Assembly (NCBI GenBank): GCA_022821275.1
Contig: JAJEDY010000003.1
Span: 1 to 64,000 of the forward strand
Direction of reading: 5' to 3'
Length of the DNA stretch: 64,000 bases
DNA from: Candidatus Latescibacterota bacterium
Lineage (GTDB): Bacteria; Latescibacterota; UBA2968
Made by a program: the position numbers and the translations under genes. This document shows positions 18,224 to 27,500 of this stretch, piece after piece. The notes below the pieces were generated by a model. The model made no database searches. It was not told the origin of the DNA and saw nothing but the letters and a program-made list of their open reading frames with translations. How positions within the stretch are numbered: the first letter of the stretch is position 1; each line of letters opens with the position of its first letter.

Positions 18224-19105
18224 ATGAACGCCGAACTGGTACAGGCAAAAACATTTGTAAACGACTTACTTGTTTTGATTAAATTTCGGATTGGCCTGAT
18301 GGTCGTGTTTAGCACTTCTGTGGGATATGTGCTGGGCATGGGATATGTCTCCGATCCGATTCACATCTTCCATGTGCTATTCGCCACTTTTTTGACCACT
18401 TCCGGCACGGGCGTTTTGAACCAATTTATGGAGTGCGAGCGCGATGCGAGAATGGGGCGCACGGCGGACAGACCACTACCCGCAGGACGCATTGCGCCAG
18501 AATTGGCCTGCTGCTTCGGGCTAATTCTGAGTGGTATAGGCATTGTCTATCTGGGGATGTTGGTCAATATTTTGACCGCGCTGGTGGGCTTATTAACCGT
18601 GGTGGTATATTTGCTCCTCTATACGCCCTTAAAGCCCAGAACACCGCACAATACAGCGATTGGCGCCATCGCAGGCGCGTTGCCCCCTGTGGGTGGATGG
18701 ACCGCAGCAACAGGCGTTTTGAGTGGCGAAGCACTCGCTTTATTTGGTATTTTGTTTTTGTGGCAATTCCCTCACTTTTTGTCCATTGCCTGGCTTTACC
18801 GCGAGGATTATGCACGCGGTGGATTTCGCATGCTACCCATAGGAGACCCGCAAGGCCATAGAACCGCCCATCAGGTTGTACTTTATACCCTGGTCTTGTT
18901 GTCGTGTAGCCTGATGCCAGCGCTATTGGGCATGGCTGGTGTCGCGTATTTTGGCGTTGCCGTGTTGCTCGGCCTGGGGCTGCTGTACGCCAGTTTGACC
19001 TTCGCGGGATCGCGCACAGATGTGCAAGCCCGCCGTCTGATGCGAGCAACACTCATATACCTGCCCGTGTTGTGGACGGTCATGATGTTGGACAAAATTA
19101 CGTAA
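18224..19105 (+). CDS. ctaB: Protoheme IX farnesyltransferase (heme O synthase)
   Basis: A 293-residue inner-membrane UbiA-family prenyltransferase that attaches a farnesyl group to heme B, giving heme O for heme-copper oxidases. Both Asp-rich regions are present: NQFMECERDARMGRTADRPLP (about 67-87) and, later, WLYREDYARGGFRMLP. About seven to nine helices are predicted, with KFRIGLMVVFSTSVGY at the start as in the family. The ATG at 18224 is chosen over TTG 18161 because a good promoter overlaps the latter; it lacks a clear ribosome-binding site. No oxidase or heme A synthase genes are adjacent. A hairpin terminator follows, separating it from the ABC genes. Confidence 0.95.
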   Translation: MNAELVQAKTFVNDLLVLIKFRIGLMVVFSTSVGYVLGMGYVSDPIHIFHVLFATFLTTSGTGVLNQFMECERDARMGRTADRPLPAGRIAPELACCFGLILSGIGIVYLGMLVNILTALVGLLTVVVYLLLYTPLKPRTPHNTAIGAIAGALPPVGGWTAATGVLSGEALALFGILFLWQFPHFLSIAWLYREDYARGGFRMLPIGDPQGHRTAHQVVLYTLVLLSCSLMPALLGMAGVAYFGVAVLLGLGLLYASLTFAGSRTDVQARRLMRATLIYLPVLWTVMMLDKIT

Positions 19106-19127
19106 CAAAAAAATGTCCATCTAACTC

Positions 19128-19160
19128 AAAGGTGATAGGCTGACCTATCACCTTTCTTTG
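19128..19160 (+). terminator. Terminator after ctaB
   Basis: A perfect 12-bp stem, AAAGGTGATAGG (19128-19139) with CCTATCACCTTT (19144-19155), has a CTGA tetraloop and a T-rich tail, 22 nt after the ctaB stop. The ABC gene must be read by a weak read-through or a separate promoter. Confidence 0.9.
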
Positions 19161-19179
19161 TATGTGCAGGAGCGGTCAA

Positions 19180-20103
19180 TTGCAAGTAGCGATAAAGGTC
19201 GAAAATGTGAGCCACAAATTTGGCGACCGCGTGGCCTTAGACAATATCACACTACAGGTGATGACCGGAGAGATGTACGGTCTTTTAGGACCCAATGGCG
19301 GAGGGAAGACCACCTTATTTCGCATGTTGTGTACTATGCTACCCCCCACCCAGGGCACGATCCACCTGCTGGGGAAAAGCACCTCTACCAGCGCTGTGCG
19401 CGCACACATCGGGGTGGTTTTTCAGCATCCCAGTTTAGACGCGCGTTTGACCGTATCGGAAAATTTGCGCCATCAGGGCCATCTCTACGGTATGAAAGGC
19501 CGTCTCCTCTCCCAACGCATCGAAGAAGTCCTGAATATGATGTCCCTCACAGATCGCGCAAAAGATCGGGTAGAAGTGCTATCTGGCGGATTACAGCGGC
19601 GCGTTGAACTGTGCAAAAGCTTGTTGCACCACCCTGAAATATTGGTCTTTGATGAACCCTGCACTGGACTTGACCCCGGCGCACGGCGGAGGTTTTGGGA
19701 CGATCTGGATACTTTGCGGCAGACCTATGGTACGACACTGGTATTGACGACTCATTTTATAGAAGAAGCCGAGCGTTGTGACCGCATTGGCATTTTAGAT
19801 CGCGGTCAGCTAATTGCCGAAGGTACGCCCGAGGCATTAAAGCGCACAGTGGGATGCGAAGTAATCACCCTTGAAACACGCGATTCCAAAAGTCTGCAAT
19901 TGCAAATCGAAAAAATTTTAGATCGCGATGTCCAGATACTTGACGGACAGGTACGCATTGTCTGCGATGACGGGCAAAGACTGTTGGCGAAGCTGTATCC
20001 CCTTCTGAGAGAGGAAGTTCAAGCCATGACCTTAAGCGTACCCACACTTGAAGATGTTTTTGTACAGCGAACGGGACACGGATTTAAGGTGGAGGATCAA
20101 TAG
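19180..20103 (+). CDS. ABC-2-type exporter, ATP-binding subunit
   Basis: A 307-residue cytoplasmic ATPase. TTG 19180 is preferred as start because AGGAG lies 7 nt upstream; an ATG at 19162 would precede that site. Walker A is LLGPNGGGKTTLFR (the usual SG is GG here), the signature is VLSGGLQRRVEL in place of LSGGQ, Walker B is ILVFDEPCTGLDP, and the switch His is in LTTHFIEEAE. This is the DrrA/CcmA-like class with a C-terminal regulatory extension (about 230-307). It overlaps the permease gene by one base (TAGTG). The substrate is unknown. Proximity to ctaB suggests, but does not show, a role in respiratory-complex assembly. Confidence 0.92.
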   Translation: MQVAIKVENVSHKFGDRVALDNITLQVMTGEMYGLLGPNGGGKTTLFRMLCTMLPPTQGTIHLLGKSTSTSAVRAHIGVVFQHPSLDARLTVSENLRHQGHLYGMKGRLLSQRIEEVLNMMSLTDRAKDRVEVLSGGLQRRVELCKSLLHHPEILVFDEPCTGLDPGARRRFWDDLDTLRQTYGTTLVLTTHFIEEAERCDRIGILDRGQLIAEGTPEALKRTVGCEVITLETRDSKSLQLQIEKILDRDVQILDGQVRIVCDDGQRLLAKLYPLLREEVQAMTLSVPTLEDVFVQRTGHGFKVEDQ

Positions 20104-20873
20104 TGAGAATGGCTTTCTGGTTGCCTGTCGTGTCGCTCTGGCGGCGCGAACTGGTGCGCTTTGCCCGAGATCGCAATCGATTATTCGGTGCAATAGGCCA
20201 ACCGCTCGTGTTCTGGTTGCTATTGGGCGCTGGTTTTGAAAAGTCTTTCGCACCCCTGGGGATTACCAGTGGATATCTGGAATATATTTATCCGGGAATA
20301 TTGTTGCTAATTGTATTATTCACAGCGATCTTTTCGACCATTTCGGTCATTGAAGACCGGCGCGAAGGATTTATGCAATCGGTGCTGGTCGCGCCCGTAT
20401 CCCGGATCGGATTGGTGCTCGGCAAGGTTTTGGGTGGCGGAACCCTTGCATTTTTGGAAAGCCTGATATTTCTGGTATTTCTGGTATTTTTAGATATCCC
20501 CATCAGCATTGCATCTTTGGGCCTGACCCTCATTTTCCTGGCTGTACTGGGCATTACACTCACTGCTCTGGGCTTTGCGATAGCCTGGCAGGCATCATCC
20601 ACTGCGGGATTCCACGCGGTGATGACTTTGTTATTATTCCCCATGTGGGCGCTGTCTGGCGCGTTTTTTCCCGCAGAGGGCGCATCGCGCTGGCTGGCGT
20701 ACCTGATGGCAATAAATCCATTGACTTATGGTATGGATGGTTTGCGCCAATCTCTTTACCTCACAACATCTGGTGCAAACACCCATTTGTGGTTTTGTGG
20801 CATAATAAGCGTGGCATTTGCAGTCCTGACCCTCAGCGCAGCCGTGTGGCAGGTATGTCGAAAACGGAAATAA
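20103..20873 (+). CDS. ABC-2-type exporter, permease subunit
   Basis: A 256-residue inner-membrane permease starting at GTG 20103, which overlaps the ATPase stop; GGAGG is 7 nt upstream. About six hydrophobic helices are visible, with YIYPGILLLIVLFTAIFSTISVIEDRREGFMQSVLVAPVSR in the centre, the typical ABC-2 (DrrB/NodJ-like) coupling region. It works as a dimer with the preceding ATPase. No lipoprotein or periplasmic partner gene follows. The exported substrate cannot be inferred. Confidence 0.92.
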   Translation: MRMAFWLPVVSLWRRELVRFARDRNRLFGAIGQPLVFWLLLGAGFEKSFAPLGITSGYLEYIYPGILLLIVLFTAIFSTISVIEDRREGFMQSVLVAPVSRIGLVLGKVLGGGTLAFLESLIFLVFLVFLDIPISIASLGLTLIFLAVLGITLTALGFAIAWQASSTAGFHAVMTLLLFPMWALSGAFFPAEGASRWLAYLMAINPLTYGMDGLRQSLYLTTSGANTHLWFCGIISVAFAVLTLSAAVWQVCRKRK

Positions 20874-20894
20874 GTTAGGGGCTGGAGACTGGGG

Positions 20895-20905
20895 GCTGGG
20901 CGGCC
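20895..20905. repeat. Short intergenic word GCTGGGCGGCC, copy 2
   Basis: An exact match to 14235-14245, embedded in low-complexity intergenic sequence with GGGGCTGG-like words and two CACGTCT words (20910-20930). The rest of the 140-bp gap contains only the lipoprotein promoter. Confidence 0.4.
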
Positions 20906-20976
20906 CTCTCACGTCTCGCGTTTCACGTCTTGCTTTTTTATGGAACAGAAATCTTATTTAATGGTTGGATATTGTA

Positions 20977-21004
20977 TTGACAAAATGAATCTCTGGCGTA
21001 GTAT
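20977..21004 (+). promoter_or_regulatory. Sigma70 promoter immediately before the lipoprotein gene
   Basis: A perfect TTGACA (20977-20982), 16-bp spacer and TAGTAT (20999-21004). The predicted start site (about 21011) is only 3 nt before the ATG, and no ribosome-binding site is seen, so the mRNA would be leaderless or nearly so. Confidence 0.65.
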
Positions 21005-21013
21005 GGTCTCGTC

Positions 21014-21748
21014 ATGCAGAAACTAACGCACCTATTATTTTTTACCTGTGTCTGTATGTTCTGTCTGGGTGGTTGTAGCTTGCTCGACCGTCAGCAAGGT
21101 CCCAAATTACTGGATTTGCGCACAGACCGGGGGCCAGACCCATCAGTGGGGCGTGGACAGGAAGTACAAATTACCATCGTGACAGATGATCCAGACAATG
21201 ACGAGTTGGATTTTCGCTGGATTGCGACCGGAGGTGAATTTGCTGCCAGCCGCGCCGATACGCTGATTGATCTGTTCCAGGATTCGGTAACAGTGGTATG
21301 GAAAGCACCCATTGAACCCGGCGTTTACGAGTTGTTTTTAGAATTGGGTGACGGCCAATCTGAGATATTGGTGACTTCGGGAATGCGTATTGCCGTAACG
21401 CAAGCCCCCCCCATCGCTATTGTCGGCCCAGATCGGGAATTGGGTTTTCACGATGAACTGCGCGTGATCTTAGATGGCACTGGCAGTTCGGATCCGGACC
21501 AGGACGCGCTGATGTATTTTTGGACACAGATTGCGGGACCGCGCGTGGGATTGCAAAATAGCAGTGGACCATCGCCCGAGTTTCCCGTGCCTGCACCGGC
21601 GGATTACATTTTTGAACTGCGCGTGGCAGACCTGATACAGGGCGTGGGCGATACGAGCAATGTGGCAGTTACACGGATTCGCGTAACAGACCGCACTGGG
21701 CGCGTGACCGAGTCTGGCCTGGCTCGGCTATTGAACCGCGGGCAGTGA
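21014..21748 (+). CDS. PKD/REJ-like lipoprotein
   Basis: A 244-residue predicted lipoprotein. The signal peptide ends in the lipobox LGGC (Cys about residue 21), so the protein is lipid-anchored. Two Ig-like beta-sandwich units follow: residues about 38-130 (DPDNDELDFRWIATGGEF) and about 135-235 (GTGSSDPDQDALMYFWTQIAGP). The D-PD-D-L-F-W pattern is typical of PKD/REJ-like domains that bind other proteins or sugars. No enzyme motif is seen. It lies alone between the ABC exporter and a convergent DNA polymerase. The role is unknown. Confidence 0.8.
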   Translation: MQKLTHLLFFTCVCMFCLGGCSLLDRQQGPKLLDLRTDRGPDPSVGRGQEVQITIVTDDPDNDELDFRWIATGGEFAASRADTLIDLFQDSVTVVWKAPIEPGVYELFLELGDGQSEILVTSGMRIAVTQAPPIAIVGPDRELGFHDELRVILDGTGSSDPDQDALMYFWTQIAGPRVGLQNSSGPSPEFPVPAPADYIFELRVADLIQGVGDTSNVAVTRIRVTDRTGRVTESGLARLLNRGQ

Positions 21749-21781
21749 AAGAAAGTGCGAGCCTCTATCTACATAAAGATT

Positions 21782-21812
21782 AAAGAGCAGGTGGAAACCT
21801 GCTCTTTTTTTT
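21782..21812 (+). terminator. Terminator after the lipoprotein gene
   Basis: A perfect 11-bp stem, AAAGAGCAGGT (21782-21792) with ACCTGCTCTTT (21797-21807), has a GGAA tetraloop and eight T residues. Its T run touches the stop codon of the convergent polymerase gene. Confidence 0.93.
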
Positions 21813-23937
21813 AGAACAGACAGAGTTGATCGCGTGCGACGGGTTGAATCAGGGGAAAAAGACGGCGAAATTCGCCATCGGGAAATAGAACGCGGAAACG
21901 CTCGGCCATATCGTGCAATCGGCGCAACAAATAGCCCCGGTCTTCATCGTGGGTAAAGAATTCCGCGCGAGAAAGTGAGCCATCCTGGCACTGGTAAACC
22001 GCGATCCGCTCGCCAATACGACAGCCAGCCGCCGCCATAGCAAGCCGGCTCAGATTCGGGTTGGAAAAGGTCTTTTTGGTAATGCGCTCAAACCGACAAA
22101 AATCTTCGGGATCAATTTTGCCATCTTGCAACTTGCGCCCAAGAGATAGATATGCACGGGAAGCAACTTCTGTATCGCCATCGACGAGCACGGGTGCGAT
22201 CTGTGCAATAAATTGGCGAAAGATGCGTTCATCGCGTCGGCTTCGCAGGCTACTGCCCACAAGCGATACACCACCATCGTAATCGACGAGAATATAATTT
22301 TTTGCCTTGAGGCTGATCATCCCTTTGAAGCGACCGTCGTGCGAGAGATGAATACCACGGGGCAAGGTAGATGAAATCTCCTCAATGAGTTGTTTTTCAT
22401 CGGCCTCTGTCACGACATGCAGCGGCGCAACAAAATAAGCCCCATCGGTATCCACTTCGATAATTTCCCCCCCGGCATCGCGTAACTCAGCCACGAGTTG
22501 GCGGGCAATTTGTTGCCCCATTTCAGTGATTTTTTGCGCGGCGTGGTAGTCGTTAAAACACGCGCGTCCGTACGCGAGATATCCGTAAAAAGAGTTGATG
22601 AGAATTTTGTAGCTGCCCTGCAACCCATTCCAATATGCGCGGTCGGTTTCGTCATGTGCACTTTGAAAATTGGTTTTTGCCTCAAGACGTCGCTGCGTGA
22701 GATGTTCGAGCATGGGCAGAAAAGCATTTTCAGTATCGGTCGCCGGGCGGATCTGTTGCGTCAACATAATCGATGGATAAAGGCTCTCGACATCGGCTTT
22801 GACCACGCGCTTAAAAATACCCGAAGCCACGAGTCGCGTATAACCACCGCTAAACTCCTTTGAAGGCCGCGGTTTGGGAATCGCGAGCTTGCGACGCAGG
22901 TAAAGCCCAACCATAAGGGCGTTGATTTTCTCTCCCGGACCACTGAGTGCAGCGTCCTGAAATCCATAGGGCAAAATCTGTGTCTGATAAAATTCAGTGG
23001 GAACGACCACCTCACTGAGCGCTTTGACATCGCGCACATCGTCGATCGCGTAGTCAATGAGGCGTTGAGGATCGGTGCGCCAGGTATGGGCAATTTCTTC
23101 CCCCTCGACAAATGTGCGCCCTGCCCGCTCGAGACCGAGTGCGTGGATGACTTGCTTGAGGCCATAGCGCTCCAACTTGCCTCCGGTATCGTAACGCTGT
23201 ACTTGTTGTAGCGTGTCGATAATATGTCGCCCGTGGACATAAGCCGGGCGAAAACCCGGGATGCGTGCCCCAACTTTGAAGACGCGCTGCCCATGCCCCG
23301 CACGCAAGGCCGACCCATCGCGCCCCCATCTGAGCGAAATGCCATAGTGTTGGGCGCGAGCGACGATATAGGGCAAGTCAAATTCAAAAATATTGTGGCC
23401 TTCAATCGTATCGGGGTCGCGCGCGTCGATCACTTTGTTGAGGTTGCGAAGCAGATCTGCCTCACTCATATCCGTAGCACTCAGCACGGTTTCAAAACCC
23501 CGCGAATCGGAAATAGAGATGAGAATGATCTGTGCATCGGGTGCCTGGGGATCGAGGGTGAGGGTCTCGATATCAAGTTGCAAGCGGTGGAGATCACCGT
23601 AGCGCATCTCTCGAAAGAGGGTTTGGCCCGAAAGCGTCAGATGCTGCCGCACGGGATTGTTAAAATTAAAATGCGGTACGCCATCCTGTGCGAGGCGGTC
23701 GCGTGCATCGAGAAAATGAGACCAACTGTGAAAGTGTATCCGCGCGCGAAACTCGCCGCCTCCTTTTAGACGCACGCACTCTGAAACTCCGACAAGGCCA
23801 GACCGGGCAGACTCTTCGGGCGTCTCAACGAGCAACCACGGGGAAAAGGGTTGCAGATCGCAATTATCGCGCGTGTACAACGCCATCTGGTTCCCGCCGA
23901 CGAGTTCGGCAGCGAGAACACCGGGGAGATAAGCCAT
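21811..23937 (-). CDS. Stand-alone family-B DNA polymerase
   Basis: A 708-residue polymerase (COG0417 type). The ATG at 23937 is chosen for its GGAG 8 nt upstream and a fitting promoter. The 3'-5' exonuclease motifs are present: ExoI LQLDIETL, ExoII NIFEFDLPYI, ExoIII YAIDDVRDVKAL. The polymerase motifs follow: A KADVESLYPSIML, B KILINSFYGYLAY, C EVDTDGAYF, all intact, so proofreading and synthesis activities are both expected. It is a little shorter than E. coli Pol II (783). It may serve in translesion or damage-induced synthesis, but no LexA-like site is visible. No replication partner genes are adjacent. Confidence 0.95.
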   Translation of the reverse strand: MAYLPGVLAAELVGGNQMALYTRDNCDLQPFSPWLLVETPEESARSGLVGVSECVRLKGGGEFRARIHFHSWSHFLDARDRLAQDGVPHFNFNNPVRQHLTLSGQTLFREMRYGDLHRLQLDIETLTLDPQAPDAQIILISISDSRGFETVLSATDMSEADLLRNLNKVIDARDPDTIEGHNIFEFDLPYIVARAQHYGISLRWGRDGSALRAGHGQRVFKVGARIPGFRPAYVHGRHIIDTLQQVQRYDTGGKLERYGLKQVIHALGLERAGRTFVEGEEIAHTWRTDPQRLIDYAIDDVRDVKALSEVVVPTEFYQTQILPYGFQDAALSGPGEKINALMVGLYLRRKLAIPKPRPSKEFSGGYTRLVASGIFKRVVKADVESLYPSIMLTQQIRPATDTENAFLPMLEHLTQRRLEAKTNFQSAHDETDRAYWNGLQGSYKILINSFYGYLAYGRACFNDYHAAQKITEMGQQIARQLVAELRDAGGEIIEVDTDGAYFVAPLHVVTEADEKQLIEEISSTLPRGIHLSHDGRFKGMISLKAKNYILVDYDGGVSLVGSSLRSRRDERIFRQFIAQIAPVLVDGDTEVASRAYLSLGRKLQDGKIDPEDFCRFERITKKTFSNPNLSRLAMAAAGCRIGERIAVYQCQDGSLSRAEFFTHDEDRGYLLRRLHDMAERFRVLFPDGEFRRLFPLIQPVARDQLCLF

Positions 23938-23984
23938 TGTATTACTCCAATTTGTTGCGGGAGAAGGGGAAAGCAACCTGTTAA

Positions 23985-24013
23985 AATATAGCCAATTTTT
24001 ACCCGCTCTGCAA
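23985..24013 (-). promoter_or_regulatory. Sigma70 promoter for the family-B polymerase
   Basis: On the minus strand: TTGCAG (24008-24013), 17-bp spacer and TATATT (23985-23990), about 50 nt before the polymerase ATG. Confidence 0.6.
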
Positions 24014-24096
24014 TGTAGGGAGTTCTAAACCACGCAATCGCATATTCTACCAGACCTTTTGGTTGACGTATAAATCCGCGTGAGCTATGTTGTATT

Positions 24097-24110
24097 GCGA
24101 ATTATTTCGC
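24097..24110. promoter_or_regulatory. Candidate BlaI-type operator, distal dyad
   Basis: GCGAATTATTTCGC is a 5-bp inverted repeat (GCGAA/TTCGC) around TTAT. It lies 9 bp upstream of the -35 box. The same 14 bases recur at 24164-24177. It is the likely binding site of the BlaI-type repressor encoded next; this is inferred from position and symmetry. Confidence 0.7.
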
Positions 24111-24119
24111 TATTTGGGC

Positions 24120-24148
24120 TTGACAGTAGATTTTTAATCGGCTATTTT
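24120..24148 (+). promoter_or_regulatory. Sigma70 promoter of the blaI-M56 operon
   Basis: A perfect TTGACA (24120-24125), 17-bp spacer and TATTTT (24143-24148), lying between two identical dyads. The predicted start (about 24155) is directly before the second dyad, a good layout for repression. Confidence 0.8.
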
Positions 24149-24160
24149 TTTGAAAACTGA

Positions 24161-24180
24161 TATGCGAATTATTTCGCATA
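24161..24180. promoter_or_regulatory. Candidate BlaI-type operator, proximal dyad
   Basis: Here the dyad extends to 8-bp perfect arms, TATGCGAA and TTCGCATA, around TTAT. It lies just past the predicted transcription start, so bound repressor would block initiation or clearance. The core equals that at 24097-24110. Confidence 0.75.
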
Positions 24181-24212
24181 GTATTATCCAAAAAAATAAA
24201 AAGGAGTTAAAA

Positions 24213-24596
24213 ATGGCAAGACTGCGACAAGAGGGATTGACCACTCGTGAAATGGAACTCATACAGGTGCTCTGGCAACAAAAAGAAGCAACCGTCGAAA
24301 TGATCCAGGCAAAATTGCCCAACCGGTTAGAGGGATCAACCATTCGCACACTCCTGCAAATCATGGAAGACAAAGGCTATGTGGCACACGAAAAGCAAGG
24401 ACGCGCCAATGTGTACCGCCCCGTAATCGAACAGCAAAGCGTTCAATCCTCCGCAATGAAGCACATCATACAAAAACTATTTGGCGGTTCAACCGAACTC
24501 TTGCTGGCGCGACTGGTTGAAGACGAAGAGATAGACCTGGACGACGTGACGCGACTGCGTGAAAAACTCAAGCAACGCAGAGGAGATACATCATGA
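24213..24596 (+). CDS. BlaI/MecI/CopY-family repressor
   Basis: A 127-residue winged-helix repressor, close to the usual BlaI length (about 125). The ATG at 24213 has AAAGGAG upstream; in-frame upstream Met codons fall within the operator region and are rejected. The DNA-binding part (about 8-75) reads LTTREMELIQVLWQQKEATVEMIQ and GSTIRTLLQIMEDKGYVAHEKQGRANVYRPVI, as in the family. The C-terminal helices mediate dimerisation. The stop overlaps the M56 gene start (ATGA), the standard BlaI-BlaR1 arrangement. It most likely represses its own operon through the two dyads and is inactivated when the M56 partner is stimulated. Confidence 0.95.
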   Translation: MARLRQEGLTTREMELIQVLWQQKEATVEMIQAKLPNRLEGSTIRTLLQIMEDKGYVAHEKQGRANVYRPVIEQQSVQSSAMKHIIQKLFGGSTELLLARLVEDEEIDLDDVTRLREKLKQRRGDTS

Positions 24597-27500
24597 TCGA
24601 CACACCTGCTCTGGAACCCATTGCCATCTTTCTCCTCGATGCGACTATCAAGACCACCCTCTTTATGAGTCTTGTGCTATTTGCCGTGTGGCTCCTGGGT
24701 ACGCGACAGGCTGCCAAACGCAGTTTGCTGTTGAACTGGTGTCTTGTCGGCGTGCTGGTCATTCCCATCGCGTCTTTGTGCCTGCCTTCACTGCGATTTC
24801 AATTTGATGCGCCACCGCCCTCTCCAAAACCGGCTGATCCATCTCCCCAGCCTGTTGTTGTCCCTGATACCCCTCAGGCAAAATCCACGCCATCATTGCA
24901 ACAACAACGGATATCTGATAGCGTGTTTCCAGAAAACCCGGACCTATCTCAAGACTTCGTATCCCCCTTCCCCGCACGGATTATTTTCGCCAAAAATGCC
25001 GAGACAAAATCGGTCAATTGGACAACGCATATCCTGAATAAAATCACTTCAACACATGCTTTGTATGGTGTGATAGCGGCCTATATCATTGGTATGCTGG
25101 TTTTACTGATCCGGGTAATCTATTGTCTTATAATGGTTTATAAATTTCGACAATCTTTAATGCCCTGTAGAGACGAACAGATTCAGAATAATTTGCAGGT
25201 CTTAAAGGAACAACTGGGCATTCGGCGATCTGTCGCACTCGCTGTCAGTGACAAAATCGGCAGCCCAACCCAGGTCGGCCTCTTGAATCCCGTAGTCGTA
25301 TTGCCCGCGCCTATGGTCGAATCCCGTGACCAGTTGGAACCGATTTTGATTCACGAACTCATTCACGTCAAGCGATGGGATTGCCTGTATCGTCTGCTGG
25401 CAATGATCGGTATGGCATTTTACTGGTTCAATCCCCTATTCCACCGCGTCAAACACCTGCTCTTTGAAGTACAAGAACAAGCCTGTGACGATTGGACAGT
25501 GACGACAACGGGCAATTCTGAAACCTATGCGGACACGCTTCTCAATGTGGCGACCCAACTACGTCCTCGTCCCGCGATGGCCCTGGGCATGGCGCGAGCA
25601 ACTCAGGTCATGGCGCGCGTCAATCGCATTATCACTCTGGGAGGTCATGTGACCCCGCGCGTCGGTCGCATATCGGCACTCGTAATAGCAGTGGCATTTA
25701 TCGGCGGCGCAACGACCATTGGCAGCCTGACCACTTCAAAGGCCGATCACAATGATCAAAAGGTCGTGTTTGAAGGTGGTATTGCCGCAACCGATACCAG
25801 CGACGTATCGCAGCACCTACTTCCGATAAAAATGCGCGATGGTCGCCTGTGGTGGCGTGGCGAGAATGGTCTCTATTTGCAGGATGGAGATACGTGGCAA
25901 AAATTTACATTGCCAGAAGGTGGTTCATTCGACCAGATGCATGCCTTTATGCAAGCGCGCAATGGCTCAATGTGGTTTTCCGGTATATATAAAAACAGAC
26001 CAATTGCCGCGAACTTTAACGGACGGACCTGGCAGATATGGGATTCAAAAACAACGGGCCTGGGAAAAATTGCCCCGGGATATGATTTTGCCGAAGATGA
26101 CGAGGGCGGCATCTGGGTCATCCAGAGCTTTTCAAACCTCAGAGCACACGGAGGCCCCGATCGCTTCAAAGGCGGAAACGGCGTCTTGCATTTTGATGGC
26201 AAAGTGTGGCGCAACTATACGGTGGAAGATGGATTGATCCACAATCGGGTTTATAATGTGGAAGCCGATCCCAAAGGCGGCGTGTGGATCGCAACCCTTC
26301 GCGGATTGAGCCACTACAAAGATGGAAAATGGACCTCTCATATTGTCGATCGCGTGCCCGTAGAGGACGTGCGTAATGGCAATATATATGATGGCCGCAA
26401 GATCTATAAGCTATTTTACGACCAAAAAGGCACGCTTTGGGCCGTGCATGGATCGGTTATTGGACGCACCATAACGCGGCGCAGAGGAGGGATTTCCAGA
26501 TTTGACGGCACAGCCTGGACACACTACGATGCACATGATGGACTGCCTATAAATGCGTCTCGAAATATCTGGCAAACAGAAAATGGCGATCTGTGGTTTG
26601 GTACACACCGAGGTGACCAACGGGAGGTAGAAGCAAAAGGTATGATGCGGTATAAAGATGGGATGTGGTTGCGCCTGACGCGCAAGCACGGCATTCCCGG
26701 CGATACGGTATGGGGTCTGGTTGAAAAAGGCGACGGGGCTTTCTATCTGAGTGTTTCTGGTATTGTATCTCATTATAAACCACCTGTCGATCACCTGACA
26801 ACAATATCTGGTAAAGTAATTGATCAGCGCGACGGCCAACCCGTAGCAAAGATGGGCATATGGGTTGAATACGACGACGGCGAAGTGCATGCGGGAACCA
26901 TGACAGATACAAATGGTCGCTATCGCGTCGAAGTCACCCCAGGCGTATATCGCGTGCGGATCGCGTCCAGAAACGCGGCTGAACCCGTGACTGTTGAAGC
27001 AAAACCCGAGAGTAAAATTGAAGACATCAATCTGCTCTTACTCAACTCGCGCCGCATCTCTGGTCGTGTAATCGACACGTCTGATAATCCGATTGCCAAT
27101 GCTGTCGTCGTGATTTCCGATGCGTCCTCAGAAGATCAACGCCTATCTCCCCAGATAGTAACGACAGATGCCAATGGAAAATTTGAAGGTTGGCAGGTCT
27201 CGGGACCGAAGGCTACTTTTGAAGTCACTGCAGGAGGATATGCACAAACCGCGCTAACAGTTGAAAATGCAGCTGAAGGTCAGATGGCGATCGTCCTGAA
27301 CAAGGGAATAACCCTGCGCGGTCGCGTTGTGGATGAATTGGGCAAACCCATTGAATGGGCGCGCGTTGGTCCTGGACCGCCGCCGGATCCCGAAAAAAAA
27401 CCATATACACTACCCGCATTACCTTTTCAGCACAATACATACACCGATGCGTTGGGTCTGTTCACTCTAAATGACGTAGCGAAAGGTCACATCTGGGTGA

